From NCBI GenBank assembly GCA_002270465.1, contig NQOF01000004.1:186001-250000 (forward strand): a DNA stretch of 64,000 bases, given 5' to 3'. Shown piece by piece: positions 8,571 through 19,200 of this stretch. Positions within the stretch are counted from its first letter, which is position 1. Each line of letters starts with the position of its first letter. This stretch comes from Blautia hominis (GTDB taxonomy: Bacteria; Bacillota; Clostridia; Lachnospirales; Lachnospiraceae). A program made the position numbers and the translations under genes. The notes below the pieces were generated by a model. The model saw nothing but the letters and a program-made list of their open reading frames with translations. It was not told the DNA's origin and did no database searches.

Positions 8571-8579
8571 TGTTATAAT
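8571..8579 (+). promoter_or_regulatory. Extended -10 promoter for the leucine-rich-repeat gene
   Basis: TGTTATAAT gives a perfect -10 hexamer with an upstream TG, 31 bp before the ATG. No good -35 is present, as is common with extended -10 promoters. Confidence 0.55.
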
Positions 8580-8609
8580 GTCACATATGCAAAGCAGGAG
8601 TGAAAGATA

Positions 8610-9422
8610 ATGGAATACAGTGTACTGGAACGAAAAACTGCCATTCAGGCGGCGGAGGAAGACATGAGGATACCCGTATGCTACCAGGAGCTGGGGGTAA
8701 ATGTTCTCAAAAATAATATAAAAATAAAGCATATAGAGCTTTCTGCTGTCCGGGTTGTGGGCACAGAGGCATTTTATAACTGTACGGCTCTCAGGTATGC
8801 AGAGCTGCCAAGAGTAGGTATGATCAGGAAGAATGCATTTGGCAACTGCAGCAATCTGAGGGAGATAAAGCTGCCCAAAACATTGAGGGAACTGGGCAAG
8901 GGGGTCTTTAGCGGGTGTAAGCGGCTGGAGTGCGCCCTGTTTGACCCGCTGGGGAGCTGCCGGGTACTCCCGGCCATGACATTTGCAAACTGTCGGGCAC
9001 TTAAGGAGGTTACGCTTCCGGAGATGCTGTGGACCATCGGGGAGCAGGCTTTCTATAAATGTGAGTCACTGGAATCCATAGAATTCCCCAAGCGGCTTCA
9101 CAGGATAGAGGACCAGGCATTTTATCAGTGCGGATTTAAGGCCATCCATTTTCCGGAACATCTGGAATACATCGGCGAAAGTGCATTTCTCAAATGCAAA
9201 AAGCTGGAATATGTGTTTATACCACCTTCTGTACAGAAAATCGGCAAGTGGGCGTTTCACGGATGTAATAATCTGAAGGTGCTGGAGATTCGCCACGATC
9301 CAAGAGAGATTGGGGAATGGCTGACCAATAAGAACTGTATCATTCGCTGCCCCCGGGGAAGCAAAATGGAATCTTATGCAGCCCGGTATGGTGTTCAGGT
9401 AGAGTATACGGGGAATGATTGA
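8610..9422 (+). CDS. BspA-type leucine-rich repeat protein (LRR_5)
   Basis: The 270-residue protein consists almost entirely of 22-24-residue LRR_5 repeats from about residue 45 on. Examples are GTEAFYNCTALRYAELP, IRKNAFGNCSNLREIKLP, and GEQAFYKCESLESIEFP. The family is often a surface adhesin, but here there is no signal peptide, lipobox or anchor, so the protein is probably cytoplasmic or a binding scaffold. It ends with the typical capping sequence about residues 245-262 (IIRCPRGSKMESYAARYG). It is monocistronic. The function is not known. Confidence 0.8.
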   Translation: MEYSVLERKTAIQAAEEDMRIPVCYQELGVNVLKNNIKIKHIELSAVRVVGTEAFYNCTALRYAELPRVGMIRKNAFGNCSNLREIKLPKTLRELGKGVFSGCKRLECALFDPLGSCRVLPAMTFANCRALKEVTLPEMLWTIGEQAFYKCESLESIEFPKRLHRIEDQAFYQCGFKAIHFPEHLEYIGESAFLKCKKLEYVFIPPSVQKIGKWAFHGCNNLKVLEIRHDPREIGEWLTNKNCIIRCPRGSKMESYAARYGVQVEYTGND

Positions 9423-9455
9423 TGGACTGCATGTCTGCCGGCGCCGCATGATTAT

Positions 9456-9497
9456 ACGGTCAGCGCAGTAAATGTACAGACCTGCCTGAACTGTTAC
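9456..9497. repeat. Solo end of a family A element
   Basis: ACGGTCAGCGCAGTAAATG through CTGAACTGTTAC matches the left terminal ~43 bp of the 134-bp elements (inverted). The rest of the element is missing. Confidence 0.65.
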
Positions 9498-9542
9498 ACA
9501 ATATGTTACCGCTCATAGTATACTAAAAAGGTAATTCTGTGC

Positions 9543-9692
9543 ACAGTAACACGCTTTGGGATGCACAGTTCTCCTTTAGGGTACAAAATGAAATGAATTG
9601 CATTTTGGCGCTGGCCAACTCGGGATTCTGCTACGCATCGCGCAGCATCCCTTTGGGAAAACGCCTCCCGGTACAGTGGCCTGTGAACAGCA
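9543..9692. repeat. Extragenic repeat family B, copy 1
   Basis: Contains ACAGTAACACGCTT, GATGCACAG, GGCGCTGGCCAACTCGGGATT and ACGCCTCCCGGTACAGTGGC in this order. The same blocks recur inverted at 34366-34484 and, more diverged, at 44225-44320. It has no coding capacity and inner hairpins. Confidence 0.75.
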
Positions 9693-9733
9693 ACCACAAT
9701 ATTTACAAAGTATGAAAAAATCCTACGGATATA

Positions 9734-9762
9734 TTGACAAAATATACCAAATGAGATAGAAT
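9734..9762 (+). promoter_or_regulatory. Promoter of the corrinoid-uptake locus
   Basis: TTGACA at 9734-9739, a 17-bp spacer and TAGAAT at 9757-9762 form a near-consensus sigma-A promoter. It lies about 60 bp before the first riboswitch-like leader and is the only strong promoter seen before the 10.4-27.2 kb gene cluster. Confidence 0.8.
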
Positions 9763-9828
9763 AAAGCCATGTTGAGAATACAGAAAAAAGATTACAGTTT
9801 ATTTTGATAATTAATTGTCAAAATAATA

Positions 9829-9905
9829 ATGGGAAATCCGGTGAAATTCCGGAACAGATGAAAATCTGCTGTATACAAAGTCAGTACCCGCTGTTGACCT
9901 GTTTA
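9829..9905 (+). ncRNA. Compact cobalamin-riboswitch-like leader
   Basis: GGGAAATCCGGTGAAATTCC (9831-9850) closely matches the conserved GGGAA..GGTGAAA.TCC core of cobalamin riboswitches. AAGTCAGTACCCGC (9878-9891) resembles the 3' B12 box. The intervening P7-P11 region of the classic RNA is reduced to a small hairpin (CAG ATGAAAAT CTG), so this would be a short variant. A terminator follows at once. The alternative is a degenerate duplicate of the riboswitch at 10052. Confidence 0.65.
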
Positions 9906-9946
9906 ATACAAGGGAGCAGTCCGGGTATGTCTATCATGAATGAAGG

Positions 9947-9987
9947 ACGTCTTCCTGTATAGTGAGGGGAGGCGTTTTATTTTTTTA
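9947..9987 (+). terminator. Riboswitch-associated terminator 1
   Basis: ACGTCTTCC pairs (with G-U pairs) with GGGAGGCGT and is followed by TTTATTTTTTT. Its placement just after the compact leader suggests it is the expression platform. Confidence 0.7.
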
Positions 9988-10051
9988 TAGAAAGTGTGTG
10001 GCATTACATTTGTACACTTTCTGTATCTATTAAAAATACATATAACTTCTG

Positions 10052-10198
10052 TGGTCAGGGTTTAATACCCTGTTTAAAGGAATCCGGTGAGAATCCGGGC
10101 AGAACATCCCTGCTGTGAGGGGGACGAAAGAAGCACTTATGCCACTGGGAAACTTCCTGGGAAGGCGCTTTTAGTAGGACGAACCCAAGTCAGAATAC
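10052..10198 (+). ncRNA. Cobalamin riboswitch
   Basis: The classic elements are present in order: AAAGGAATCCGGTGAGAATCC (split as core box, 10076-10096), the GCTGTGAGGGGGACGAA region, GCCACTGGGAAAC, CTGGGAAGGCGC, AGTAGGACGAACCC, and AAGTCAGAATAC at the 3' end. In this family, binding of adenosyl- or methylcobalamin lowers expression of downstream corrinoid genes. It is the second of two leaders in the same transcript and precedes the secreted DUF4430-like gene. Confidence 0.93.
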
Positions 10199-10227
10199 AA
10201 ACATGGAAGCGGAAATTATATTTTGCA

Positions 10228-10260
10228 GTGTCCGAAGGCATGACGGACGTGTATTTTTTG
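10228..10260 (+). terminator. Riboswitch-associated terminator 2
   Basis: GTGTCCG pairs with CGGACGT around the loop AAGGCATGA, then GTATTTTTTG follows. It is placed where the expression platform of the upstream cobalamin riboswitch is expected. Confidence 0.6.
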
Positions 10261-10367
10261 TGCCATTTTTTAAAAACTTAATAGATTATGACAAGGCGGG
10301 GGCCCAGTCTTGTTATGATAGATACTGCCGGAAGGCAAAACAAAAAATATCATAAGGAGGAAACAAA

Positions 10368-10892
10368 ATGAAAAAAGGTATGAAACGGTTTTTAGGTATT
10401 GTATTGGCAATGGTGATGGTGCTGTCGATGAGCATCAGTGCATTTGCGGCTGATACCGATGTTTCGGTAACGGTAACATTGAACGCAGTAGCGGACGGTA
10501 CGCATCCTGCTCTGTCTGGAAAAACCACAGTTTATGTGGCACCTGGAACAGATGTTGAGACAATTGTAAAAGAAGCTTTACCAAAATTAAATCTTAATAT
10601 TACCCAGGGATACTGGAAGGTGGTGCCGGATTGGCAGGATCCAACAATCACATATAATGCAATAGATGGACTGTATATTGGCGGAACTGGGGAATCGAAC
10701 CTGTTTTATCAGGGGGCAGCTTACGAATCAGACGCAGCATACTATGGTGTTGGCTGGACATATTCTGGTGAAGATGGAAAGACACCTTTGAATGAAAATA
10801 ATTATATGAGCCAGAATACTATTAACAATGATGGTTCCAGCGTTAAACTCAGCTATGCTAACTATTATTATCCAAAAACAGCTTCTAAATAA
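10368..10892 (+). CDS. Small secreted DUF4430-like (transcobalamin beta-domain-like) protein
   Basis: The 174-residue product has a clear signal peptide (MKKGMKRFLGIVLAMVMVLS, cut after SAFA at about residue 28) and no anchor, so it should be released or loosely held. The mature part has the order of a DUF4430 fold: VSVTVTLNAV, the TTVYVAPGTDVETIVKEAL segment, YWKVVP, IDGLYIGGTG, GVGWTYSGEDG and SSVKLSYANYY. DUF4430 resembles the C-terminal cobalamin-binding domain of transcobalamin. It is the first gene after two cobalamin-type leaders, with an AAGGAGG ribosome site. A hairpin terminator after it suggests more of this protein is made than of the downstream proteins. A corrinoid-binding role is inferred from context. 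Confidence 0.75.
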   Translation: MKKGMKRFLGIVLAMVMVLSMSISAFAADTDVSVTVTLNAVADGTHPALSGKTTVYVAPGTDVETIVKEALPKLNLNITQGYWKVVPDWQDPTITYNAIDGLYIGGTGESNLFYQGAAYESDAAYYGVGWTYSGEDGKTPLNENNYMSQNTINNDGSSVKLSYANYYYPKTASK

Positions 10893-10908
10893 AAAGCTAT
10901 TTTAGAGG

Positions 10909-10940
10909 ACAGGGCGGTATTTTTATACCGTCCTGTTTTT
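10909..10940 (+). terminator. Terminator/attenuator between first and second corrinoid-locus genes
   Basis: ACAGGGCGGTAT and ATACCGTCCTGT pair over 12 bp around TTTT and are followed by TTTT. As no promoter is visible before the next gene 30 bp on, it probably acts as a partial terminator that lowers downstream expression. Confidence 0.8.
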
Positions 10941-10970
10941 GGATGAACGAATATATTCTGGAGGAAGATT

Positions 10971-13900
10971 ATGAAAAAAATATTAAAAATTTTAAGTTTT
11001 ATATTTTTAATATCACTGTTTGGATTTGATGTGACCAATGTATGGGCTGCACATGCTGCAGAAGATAAAGGCCTGATACAAATGAGTATAAAAATAGGAA
11101 ATCAAGAGATTGAATTACAGCCATCTGAGGATAATTCAAGTATATATGTAGGTGATGGAGGTTTTCAGCGATTTTCCGGCGGGGATAAGGTAATCATAGA
11201 AGGTATTCTTACAGATTCTGAGAATAAAGTTTCTGAGGTATTTAGTTCGTTAGATATTTATAATGAAGCCGGTACTATGTTTCATAGTTCAGATAAAACA
11301 ATAGAAAATAAAGTGGTGGATGGCAAGACTCATTTTACCATAACGTATTCTAATATTATGAGTAATAGCCAGATGTACTTTGGAACAGCAATAGTGGGCG
11401 CATTTTATTTTGATATTAAAACGGAGAGCCAGGACGGGAAGGAAAATGAATATATTGCTGTATTAGATGATAAGCAGACATCTTTTGATGAAAATTCCGG
11501 GTTTCCCATATTAGTTGAATATGTAGGTGTGAATAATAATGAGACAGGAGAGATCCTGTCAGGGGACACAGAGATGATAAACACCTCTGACAGTAAATAT
11601 CATTATGCCGTAATACCGGACAATGTGAATGATTTTTCTATAGTGGTTAACAGACAGCAAAACAAAATGGAGACGATAAATTTTAGTGCCATTACAAAAA
11701 GTTGTTTTTATTGGATGGGTATAGGAAATAACTATATCTCTGTAAACGGCAGTTCATTTCAGCGGTTTGATGTGAATAGCAATATTTATCAGGGAAAGTA
11801 TAGCAGTCCGGCAATACAGGCACATAAAGGATTGAATGTAGTCAATCTGTCATTTATGATAGGCGTACCGCCTATAGGCATGGATATAGATTGGAGCACA
11901 ATGCCTCCGGTAATGAAAATCCTGGATACAGACATTAACATACCCGGGTTAGACAAATCAGATAATTTAAAAGAGAGATATGTACTTAATATACCTTACA
12001 TCTTTTATTGGGATGGGGAGGAGACGGAAACAGTACAAAGCAGTGATACAAGTATATCTGAAATAAAACCGGTATCTTTTCCGGAAAATTATGTATTTCC
12101 CATAGAATATAAGGCAGCCTTAGATAAGGATACGGGTGATTATATTCTCAATATTCCTAAAACGTCAAAAAATAATAAGCTGCTTTTAGGTATCCTTCCT
12201 TCATCTGCCGGAGCACAGGTAAATGTCATTGGCAATGAGAAGAGCGAAGGCGGATATTTTGACGACGGTAAGGGGGAATGCGGTAATTACTATGGGATTA
12301 ATTTAGAGGACCCCAGTATTGAAACAGATGAGAATGAAAATAAAATAATTAAAGTTGAAGTTACGGCGCCGGATGGAAAAAGCAAAGAGACACATAAAAT
12401 AAGGGTAATGCGTAAATCAAGTGAATGTGTATTAAATTCTCTGGCTATAAAGGGCGGTTCTGTGGATTCCCTGGATGAACAACTAAAAAGCGGAGAAAAA
12501 AGCTTTATACTTGAACTTGATTCTGACGATGGTCCGCTGACATTTGAAGATATACAAATATCAGATAATGCCTCTTGTACCGTAAATGGAGAGGAGATAG
12601 AAGGCAGCGCGGTAACGGTAAATGCAGATGATATCACCCGGCTGGAAGTCACTGCAGAAGATGGATTAAATTCAACATTATATATTTTCCTTCACCAAAA
12701 GCAGGATGGCACACTTCCATATTATTCTATATCAGATGAAACAAAATCTCTGGCAAAAGATATACTGGAAGGCTGGTATGACCGCCCGGAAAAGGATAAA
12801 AAGAATTTGGCTGGTTCCTGGCCCATATTTATGGCAAGTGCAACAGCTACAGAGGAAAATAATAATTTAGATGGTGCGGCTGTTAATGATGTGAACAAAA
12901 ATACATATAATCAGCCAACGGATTATGCCAGGACAATTCTCCAGTTGATCATAACGGGTGAAAATCCCTATAATTATAACGATGATAAGGGAAATAATCT
13001 GGTTGAACATTTGGAAAAGAACTGGACGGGGCCTTATGCAAATACAATATGGGCATTAATGGGACTGAGAGCAGCAGGCGCCAATATACCGGATGGATTG
13101 GTAAATGATGTAGTGGGACTGGCTGCCTCAGATACCTTTGATCTGGACATGCGTGCATGGGCATTGGGGGCTGTGGCAGATTTGGTGTCCCCGACAAAGC
13201 TGGCATCGCTGGTAGAAGGATTCCGTTCGACACTGATTACCGAGGGAGACGAAGCCGGAATGTTTTACAACTTCTGGTATAAGTATGCGAATACCATATC
13301 TCACGGATGTGTACTTGAAGGAATGGCAGCAGCAGGAATAGATATTGAAAAAGTTTTTGCAGTAAGCGATACAATTACACCATTAAAGGCGCTCCAGAGA
13401 TATCAGTTGGAGGATGGATCTTTTTGGTATGATATAAGCCAGACGCAGTCCATGTGGGCAAAGGATGCAATCATAGGGCTGGGAGATACCATGCATGGCG
13501 ATAATGTATGGAAAAGATATGTACTGACCATTGACAAATATAATACTCTGATAGATATTGGTTCGGATTGCTATGGCGAGGATGGAAGCAGTATAAAAGA
13601 TGAACAAAAACGAGAAGCATTAAATATGGCCCTCAAAAGTGCAGCAGATGCTATAAACCAAAATCCGGACAATACACAGGGATTGGGAAGTTATTATTAT
13701 GCATTGTATGAAGCTATCGCAGATATAGATCACACATTGGTAGGACAGCCTCAGGTAAGGGTCTGCACCTACGATGAATCTGTGCAGATAGATGCCGTGA
13801 TCGAATCTATCAGCAAGCTGGAAGACTTAAATACCATAACAAAAGAAGCTGTTCAGGAAGCCGGAAATGCATATGCCTCCCTTGGCGGTGATGATGCAGA

Positions 13901-16211
13901 ATTGAAGGCAAAACTTCAGGGTTATGTCACGAACCGGGATATTTTGAAAAAGGCAGAAGCTTATCTGGGTTTCTCCGGTTTGGTGGATGCGATTGGAGAA
14001 ATAACACTGGAAAGCGGTCAGTCCATCCAGGAGGCAGAAAGTGCGTACAACACTTTAGATGCCGCTTTCAAAGAAGAACAGGCATTTATGGACAAGTACC
14101 AAATACTGATGGACAGCAGAAAGGTTTATGATGTAATGTCTGCTATTGCAGAACTGCCAGCCGAGATCACGCTGAATGACGCAGACACCGTGGAGCGCAT
14201 CCGTACTTCTTATGATGCAATGACAGATGATTTGAGATCAAAGGTTAATAACGCATCCGCTCTTGTACAGGCAGAAAAAACAATAAAAGACCTGAAAGCA
14301 GTTAAGAGTGTGGAAGATATGATCACTGCACTGCCTGCTCCCGATGACATAACAGCGGAACAGGAAGCTGCGATTCTGGAGGCATACAGTAATTACAATT
14401 TGCTTACATCTGACCAAAAAGCAATGGTAAATCCGGAATTGTCAGAGAAACTGGAGACCGTCTATACCGCACTTGACCAGGCAAAGAAAGATGCGGCAGC
14501 CGTAAAAGAGGTTATTGATAACATTGCGAAGCTGGAAAACTTGGATGACGTTACACTGGAGGATCAGGAGTTTGTGAGAAATGTGCGCAGTTTGTATGAT
14601 AAGTTATCTTCAGACGATCTTCGGGCACAGGTAAGCAATTATGATCTCCTTGTGGAGGCCGAGAAGAAATTGGAGACACTGGCGAAAGATAATCTCCTGA
14701 GCAAAATCGAAAATCTTCCATTGCCGGAGGAGCTGGAAGGGACAAAACCGGACGGCTCCGATATCCAGGTTACGGAGGAGACCCTGCAAGCAATTGCTGA
14801 TGCAGTCAGTACATATCAGCAGATGGATGCTGCACAGCAGAAAATATTTGAAAATGAAAATCCCGATGCATATGAAAAATTAATGGCATTAAATATGATT
14901 GCAGAGCAGTATGAGGGATATGTGGCAGAAGTTCTGGCACCCATTGTTTCCCGGATTGGGGCTTTTGAACTTCCGGTTACAAAATATAACCTGGGAGAGG
15001 CCGGAGATCTGCTTACAAAATATGAGGCAAACGAAGAAGCACAAACGTATCTTGACAGTATAGTCTGGGACGACGGTACAAAACTTGCTGACAAAATGGC
15101 TGTTATAAAAGAGCAGATCAACCGGGTAAATGAGGACCTTACCCAGGCGGCGGCGGTGGATGCCATGATTGAAAAACTGCCGTCTGAAGTGACAGCCGAT
15201 AATCTTGATGATGTGAAGACAGCACTGATAGAGATTGATAAAGCTTATGAAGCCCTGAGTGAGCAGGCAAAAGAATATGTAAATAATATTGGCACATGGG
15301 AAACTGCGGAAGCGCTGGTACAGAATTATGAAAAAGCAGCGGCTAATGCAGAAAACGTACTTAAAATGATAGCGGATGCTGTGGATGAGGATGCATACGA
15401 GCTTACATCTGAAGAAATCATCACAGCACTAAAAAAAGCGCAGGATGCATACGATGCTCTGACTCCGGCTGAGCAGGCACTTATACCAAGTGATGCCCTA
15501 GAGAATATGGAGGCCCTGAAGAGTAAAATATCTCAGGTTAAGACAAAGGCATCTTCAGAGAATGGTCTTGCCACGTTTAAAGGGAACATTCCGTGGGATG
15601 TAATCCTCGATGTGGAATCTGTGGCACAGTCCGACAGCGCCTACACAACTCTCAGCGGAAAGTTGGATACAGATAAGAAAGCTTCTGTAATGAAAGTGTT
15701 TGAAATAAGAGCATACCGAGTGCTTGCCGATGGAACGAAAGAAGATTTCACTTTAAACGGAGGATTGACCTTTGTTGTGCACACAGGGACTGATCTTACC
15801 GGTAAGACCATAGTGCTTGCACACCTGTTGGAAGATGGCACCGTAGAATATCTGGACTGCAAGGCAGATGGTAATGACTTGACATTTACAGTTAAAAGTC
15901 TGTCAGCATTTGCAGTGGGAGAAGTTAAATCATCGTCTGAAACAGACAATGGTGATGACAACAAAAATAACAATACGGATGGTAGCGGAAACGGCAGCAA
16001 TTCGGGAACCGGAAATAAAACAACCTCAGGAAATGCAAACAATAATGCATCCGGAAGCGGAAATAAATCAACCACCACAGGCGGAAGCACCGGTGTGCCC
16101 AAGACGGGGGATATGCTGGCTTATTATATGGATGCCATGAGCCTTCTGGTATTGGCAGGCGGCTGTATCCTTCTGGCATGCCTGAAAAAAAAGAGAGAAA
16201 ACAACAGATAA
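10971..16211 (+). CDS. Wall-anchored giant protein with alpha/alpha-barrel domain and VPKTG sorting signal
   Basis: The 1746-residue protein has a signal peptide (MKKILKILSFIFLISLFGF, cut near residue 29). Beta-rich segments follow, including a cadherin-like beta-sandwich (about 457-600). An alpha/alpha-barrel of the terpenoid-cyclase/squalene-hopene type lies at about 590-920 (TDYARTILQLIITGENP, NTIWALMGLRAAGANI, LEDGSFWYDISQTQSMW). About eight three-helix repeats of ~75 residues (930-1523) probably form a stalk. Next are a beta-domain (1526-1653), a Gly/Asn/Ser linker, VPKTGD at about 1709, a hydrophobic stretch and KKKRENNR. The barrel class is that of the N-terminal half of animal intrinsic factor. 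Under cobalamin-riboswitch control it is likely a surface corrinoid binder; this is inference. Confidence 0.8.
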   Translation: MKKILKILSFIFLISLFGFDVTNVWAAHAAEDKGLIQMSIKIGNQEIELQPSEDNSSIYVGDGGFQRFSGGDKVIIEGILTDSENKVSEVFSSLDIYNEAGTMFHSSDKTIENKVVDGKTHFTITYSNIMSNSQMYFGTAIVGAFYFDIKTESQDGKENEYIAVLDDKQTSFDENSGFPILVEYVGVNNNETGEILSGDTEMINTSDSKYHYAVIPDNVNDFSIVVNRQQNKMETINFSAITKSCFYWMGIGNNYISVNGSSFQRFDVNSNIYQGKYSSPAIQAHKGLNVVNLSFMIGVPPIGMDIDWSTMPPVMKILDTDINIPGLDKSDNLKERYVLNIPYIFYWDGEETETVQSSDTSISEIKPVSFPENYVFPIEYKAALDKDTGDYILNIPKTSKNNKLLLGILPSSAGAQVNVIGNEKSEGGYFDDGKGECGNYYGINLEDPSIETDENENKIIKVEVTAPDGKSKETHKIRVMRKSSECVLNSLAIKGGSVDSLDEQLKSGEKSFILELDSDDGPLTFEDIQISDNASCTVNGEEIEGSAVTVNADDITRLEVTAEDGLNSTLYIFLHQKQDGTLPYYSISDETKSLAKDILEGWYDRPEKDKKNLAGSWPIFMASATATEENNNLDGAAVNDVNKNTYNQPTDYARTILQLIITGENPYNYNDDKGNNLVEHLEKNWTGPYANTIWALMGLRAAGANIPDGLVNDVVGLAASDTFDLDMRAWALGAVADLVSPTKLASLVEGFRSTLITEGDEAGMFYNFWYKYANTISHGCVLEGMAAAGIDIEKVFAVSDTITPLKALQRYQLEDGSFWYDISQTQSMWAKDAIIGLGDTMHGDNVWKRYVLTIDKYNTLIDIGSDCYGEDGSSIKDEQKREALNMALKSAADAINQNPDNTQGLGSYYYALYEAIADIDHTLVGQPQVRVCTYDESVQIDAVIESISKLEDLNTITKEAVQEAGNAYASLGGDDAELKAKLQGYVTNRDILKKAEAYLGFSGLVDAIGEITLESGQSIQEAESAYNTLDAAFKEEQAFMDKYQILMDSRKVYDVMSAIAELPAEITLNDADTVERIRTSYDAMTDDLRSKVNNASALVQAEKTIKDLKAVKSVEDMITALPAPDDITAEQEAAILEAYSNYNLLTSDQKAMVNPELSEKLETVYTALDQAKKDAAAVKEVIDNIAKLENLDDVTLEDQEFVRNVRSLYDKLSSDDLRAQVSNYDLLVEAEKKLETLAKDNLLSKIENLPLPEELEGTKPDGSDIQVTEETLQAIADAVSTYQQMDAAQQKIFENENPDAYEKLMALNMIAEQYEGYVAEVLAPIVSRIGAFELPVTKYNLGEAGDLLTKYEANEEAQTYLDSIVWDDGTKLADKMAVIKEQINRVNEDLTQAAAVDAMIEKLPSEVTADNLDDVKTALIEIDKAYEALSEQAKEYVNNIGTWETAEALVQNYEKAAANAENVLKMIADAVDEDAYELTSEEIITALKKAQDAYDALTPAEQALIPSDALENMEALKSKISQVKTKASSENGLATFKGNIPWDVILDVESVAQSDSAYTTLSGKLDTDKKASVMKVFEIRAYRVLADGTKEDFTLNGGLTFVVHTGTDLTGKTIVLAHLLEDGTVEYLDCKADGNDLTFTVKSLSAFAVGEVKSSSETDNGDDNKNNNTDGSGNGSNSGTGNKTTSGNANNNASGSGNKSTTTGGSTGVPKTGDMLAYYMDAMSLLVLAGGCILLACLKKKRENNR

Positions 16212-16226
16212 GAAAAGAGGAAGCGT

Positions 16227-19200
16227 ATGAACAGAAGGAAAATGACATTTAAAAGAATATGGGCTTTCCTGATGGCATGCTTCTTTGGTCTGGGACTGGC
16301 GCTGGGTACTCCGGCGCCGGTCATGGCCCGGGATGCTTCCAATTCCGTGGTTTTGTCTGTAGAGCGTTTTGCTTTGGGCAAAGGCTGGGTGACGGTGCCG
16401 GACGTGGTGCCGCTGCAGAGCGGTGACACGGTGTCCACACTTCTGGAACGGTATATGGAAGGCCAGGGATACCCCTGTATTGTAACGAAGGACAGCTCTT
16501 ATGGCTGGTATCTGGAGGGTATTTCCGACGCTGACGGGGATGGACTGCCCCTGAGAGTTCCCCAAGTTATTAAAGACAAGGCAAAGAAGGATGGATATAA
16601 GCTGGATGACAGCTTAGTAAATGAATATAAGCCCAACCTTACCGAGTTTTCATATTCAGACGAGAATGCAGGTACCACAACATCTGGATGGATGTATTCC
16701 GTTAATGAAACGTTTCCAGGATATAGTATGAATGGCTACAAACTGCAGGCGGGAGACGTTGTGCGGATACAGTTCAGCTTATATGGAACCGGACTTGATA
16801 TAGAAGGAACAAATGCCTATGGTTCCATTTACAAGAAGGCAGATAAGTCAGAACTGCTGAAAAAAATTGCATATATTAATCAGGATACAGACTCCTGGCT
16901 TCAAGGAGAGGAGGAGAAAGAGGCATATAAAACAGCGCTGACAGTAATGCAGAAACTGAATGCTTCCCAGAGTGAAGTGGACAGTGCGCTTAAAAATCTT
17001 CCTCAGACACAGACGGTATGGCCGGAAAGGGTGGTTCTCTCCAGTAATGATCTGACTTTGTATGACAATGACCCGGCAGTGCAGCTTACAGCGGATATAT
17101 ATCCGGAGGAGACTTTATTTAAGAAGGTTGTATGGAGTACTTCTGACGAATCCATAGCCAGTGTTGATAACAAAGGCAACGTTACACCTCATACACCCGG
17201 GGAAACAGACATAACGGCAACCACACAAAACGGAGTAAGCGCCTCATGTAAAGTCACGGTTACAGCCAGGCCATTTACAGCGATCGCGTTGGATAAGACA
17301 GCATTGTTTTTTGAGGCGGAACAGACTTATCAGCTTAACGTGACGGGCACACCGTCCAATGCCACAGAGGCGCTCTGTCTGGAATGGAGCAGCAGTGATG
17401 ATAATGTGGCTGTGGTTTCACAGGAAGGACTGGTGACAGCGGTTTCCACAGGAAATGCAGTCATCACGGTTGTAAAATCGGGAACGCAGATAGCTGCATC
17501 CTGTCAGGTGACGGTGGGAAATGCTATGGAGATGGCAGAGGCGGCAGCGGCTCTTGTTGAGGCACTTCCGAAGGCCGGGGATTTAACGATTCAGGATGCC
17601 GCTCAGGTGGCGGAGGCGTTTGGCGCATTTCAGTCATTATCGGAAGAGGCAAAGTCTTATCTCGAACACCGGACAGAACTGGAACAAAAGCTGGACCGAT
17701 GTGTAACTATGATGGGGACACTTCAGGAAAAATATGCAAATGTATATACCGCCGAAGGTCTTATAGGGCAGATCCCATCCCTGTCTGCCTTGAACATGGA
17801 CAGCAGAAAATCAGTGGAGGATGCACAGGCTGCATATGCGGGGCTGAAGGCGGAGGAGAAGGCTTTGATAGATACTTCTCTCAAAAATAAACTGGACAGC
17901 GCTGTGAAAAGAATGAGAGAGCTGGAGGCACAAGTTCATACAGTGAACAGTATCCTGGCATCTCTGCCCGGAAATTTGACGCTGGATGAAGCCGCCCTGA
18001 TCAGGGAGGCTGCAGAAGAGTATCATATGCTGGACGATGCTCAGAAGGGGCAGCTTTTTGAAGGGGCAGAGGATCAGCTGACATGGGCACTTTCTGCCTT
18101 GTCCCGGCTCATCACGGATGCCGCGCAGATCATGGATATCACTACTGAAGTGGATCTGGAATCGGCTGAGACGGAAAACTTTCTCAAAGCTGCAGACGTC
18201 TATGATGAATGTAAAGACTTGCTGTCAATAGAAGAGAGTACAGCAGAAAAGATCGGGGAAGTTAAAAACCGGATAGGGAGCAGCATACATAGCCATAATG
18301 GCGTAAATGCAGACAGCTACTGGTATATAAAAACAAATGCCGAAATAACCAAGGATACACAGAAAGCAGAAAAAGCAATCAGCAAAAAATATAAAAACGC
18401 TGAAAAACCCCAGGTAGCATGGAATTTGTCCTATACAGATATCAGGGACGGAAAAAGCTATGAACAGGAAAAAAATATCACACTGACTTTTACGGTAAAT
18501 AAGCTGTCTTCCATGGAAAATCCTATACTGTTCTCTTATCAGAATGGAAATTTGAAGAAATGTAAAGCGGAGATCAATAGCAGGAAGGATACAATTTCCA
18601 CCAAGGTAAAAGCAAGCGGACTGTATTTAGTGGTTGACGTTCCGATTCCGCTTACCGGTTTAAGTCTTGAAAATCAGATCCAGATCACAAAAGGAAACAG
18701 TAAGACATTAAATCCTGAAAAGATCCCATCTGATGCCACCAGTAAGGTGGATTATGAGTGGAAAAGTTCAGATCCTTCTATTGTGGCTGTTGACGGCAAT
18801 GGTGTGATCACAGCTAAAAAGGAAGGAACAGCTGCCGTATCCGCATCTGTGAAAGATAAGTCATCTGTTAAGGCAACTGTAAAGGTTAAGGTTATAACAA
18901 AGGCAAATGCCTTGTCCCGGCCATTGGCGGAAGTGCTTTCAGAGACACAAGAATATGTTCTCAAGGTAGATAAGAGTCCAACAATCGGAAGTGAATGGTA
19001 TGTTATTGCCCTTGCCCGCAACGGATCAAATTTGGATGACAGTTACTTTTCTACATATTATAACCATCTGGCAAATTATATTGTTGAAAAGAAAGGGAAA
19101 CTTACAGATACAAAAAAATATTCTGAGTACAGTAAAACAATATTGACAGTGACCGCTATAGGAAAGGACGCCAGAGATGTTGCAGGATATAATCTGTTAG

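Noticed and set aside
10087-10281. 64-codon open frame between the corrinoid promoter and first gene
   Set aside because: It lies inside the cobalamin riboswitch, whose conserved boxes explain the sequence.
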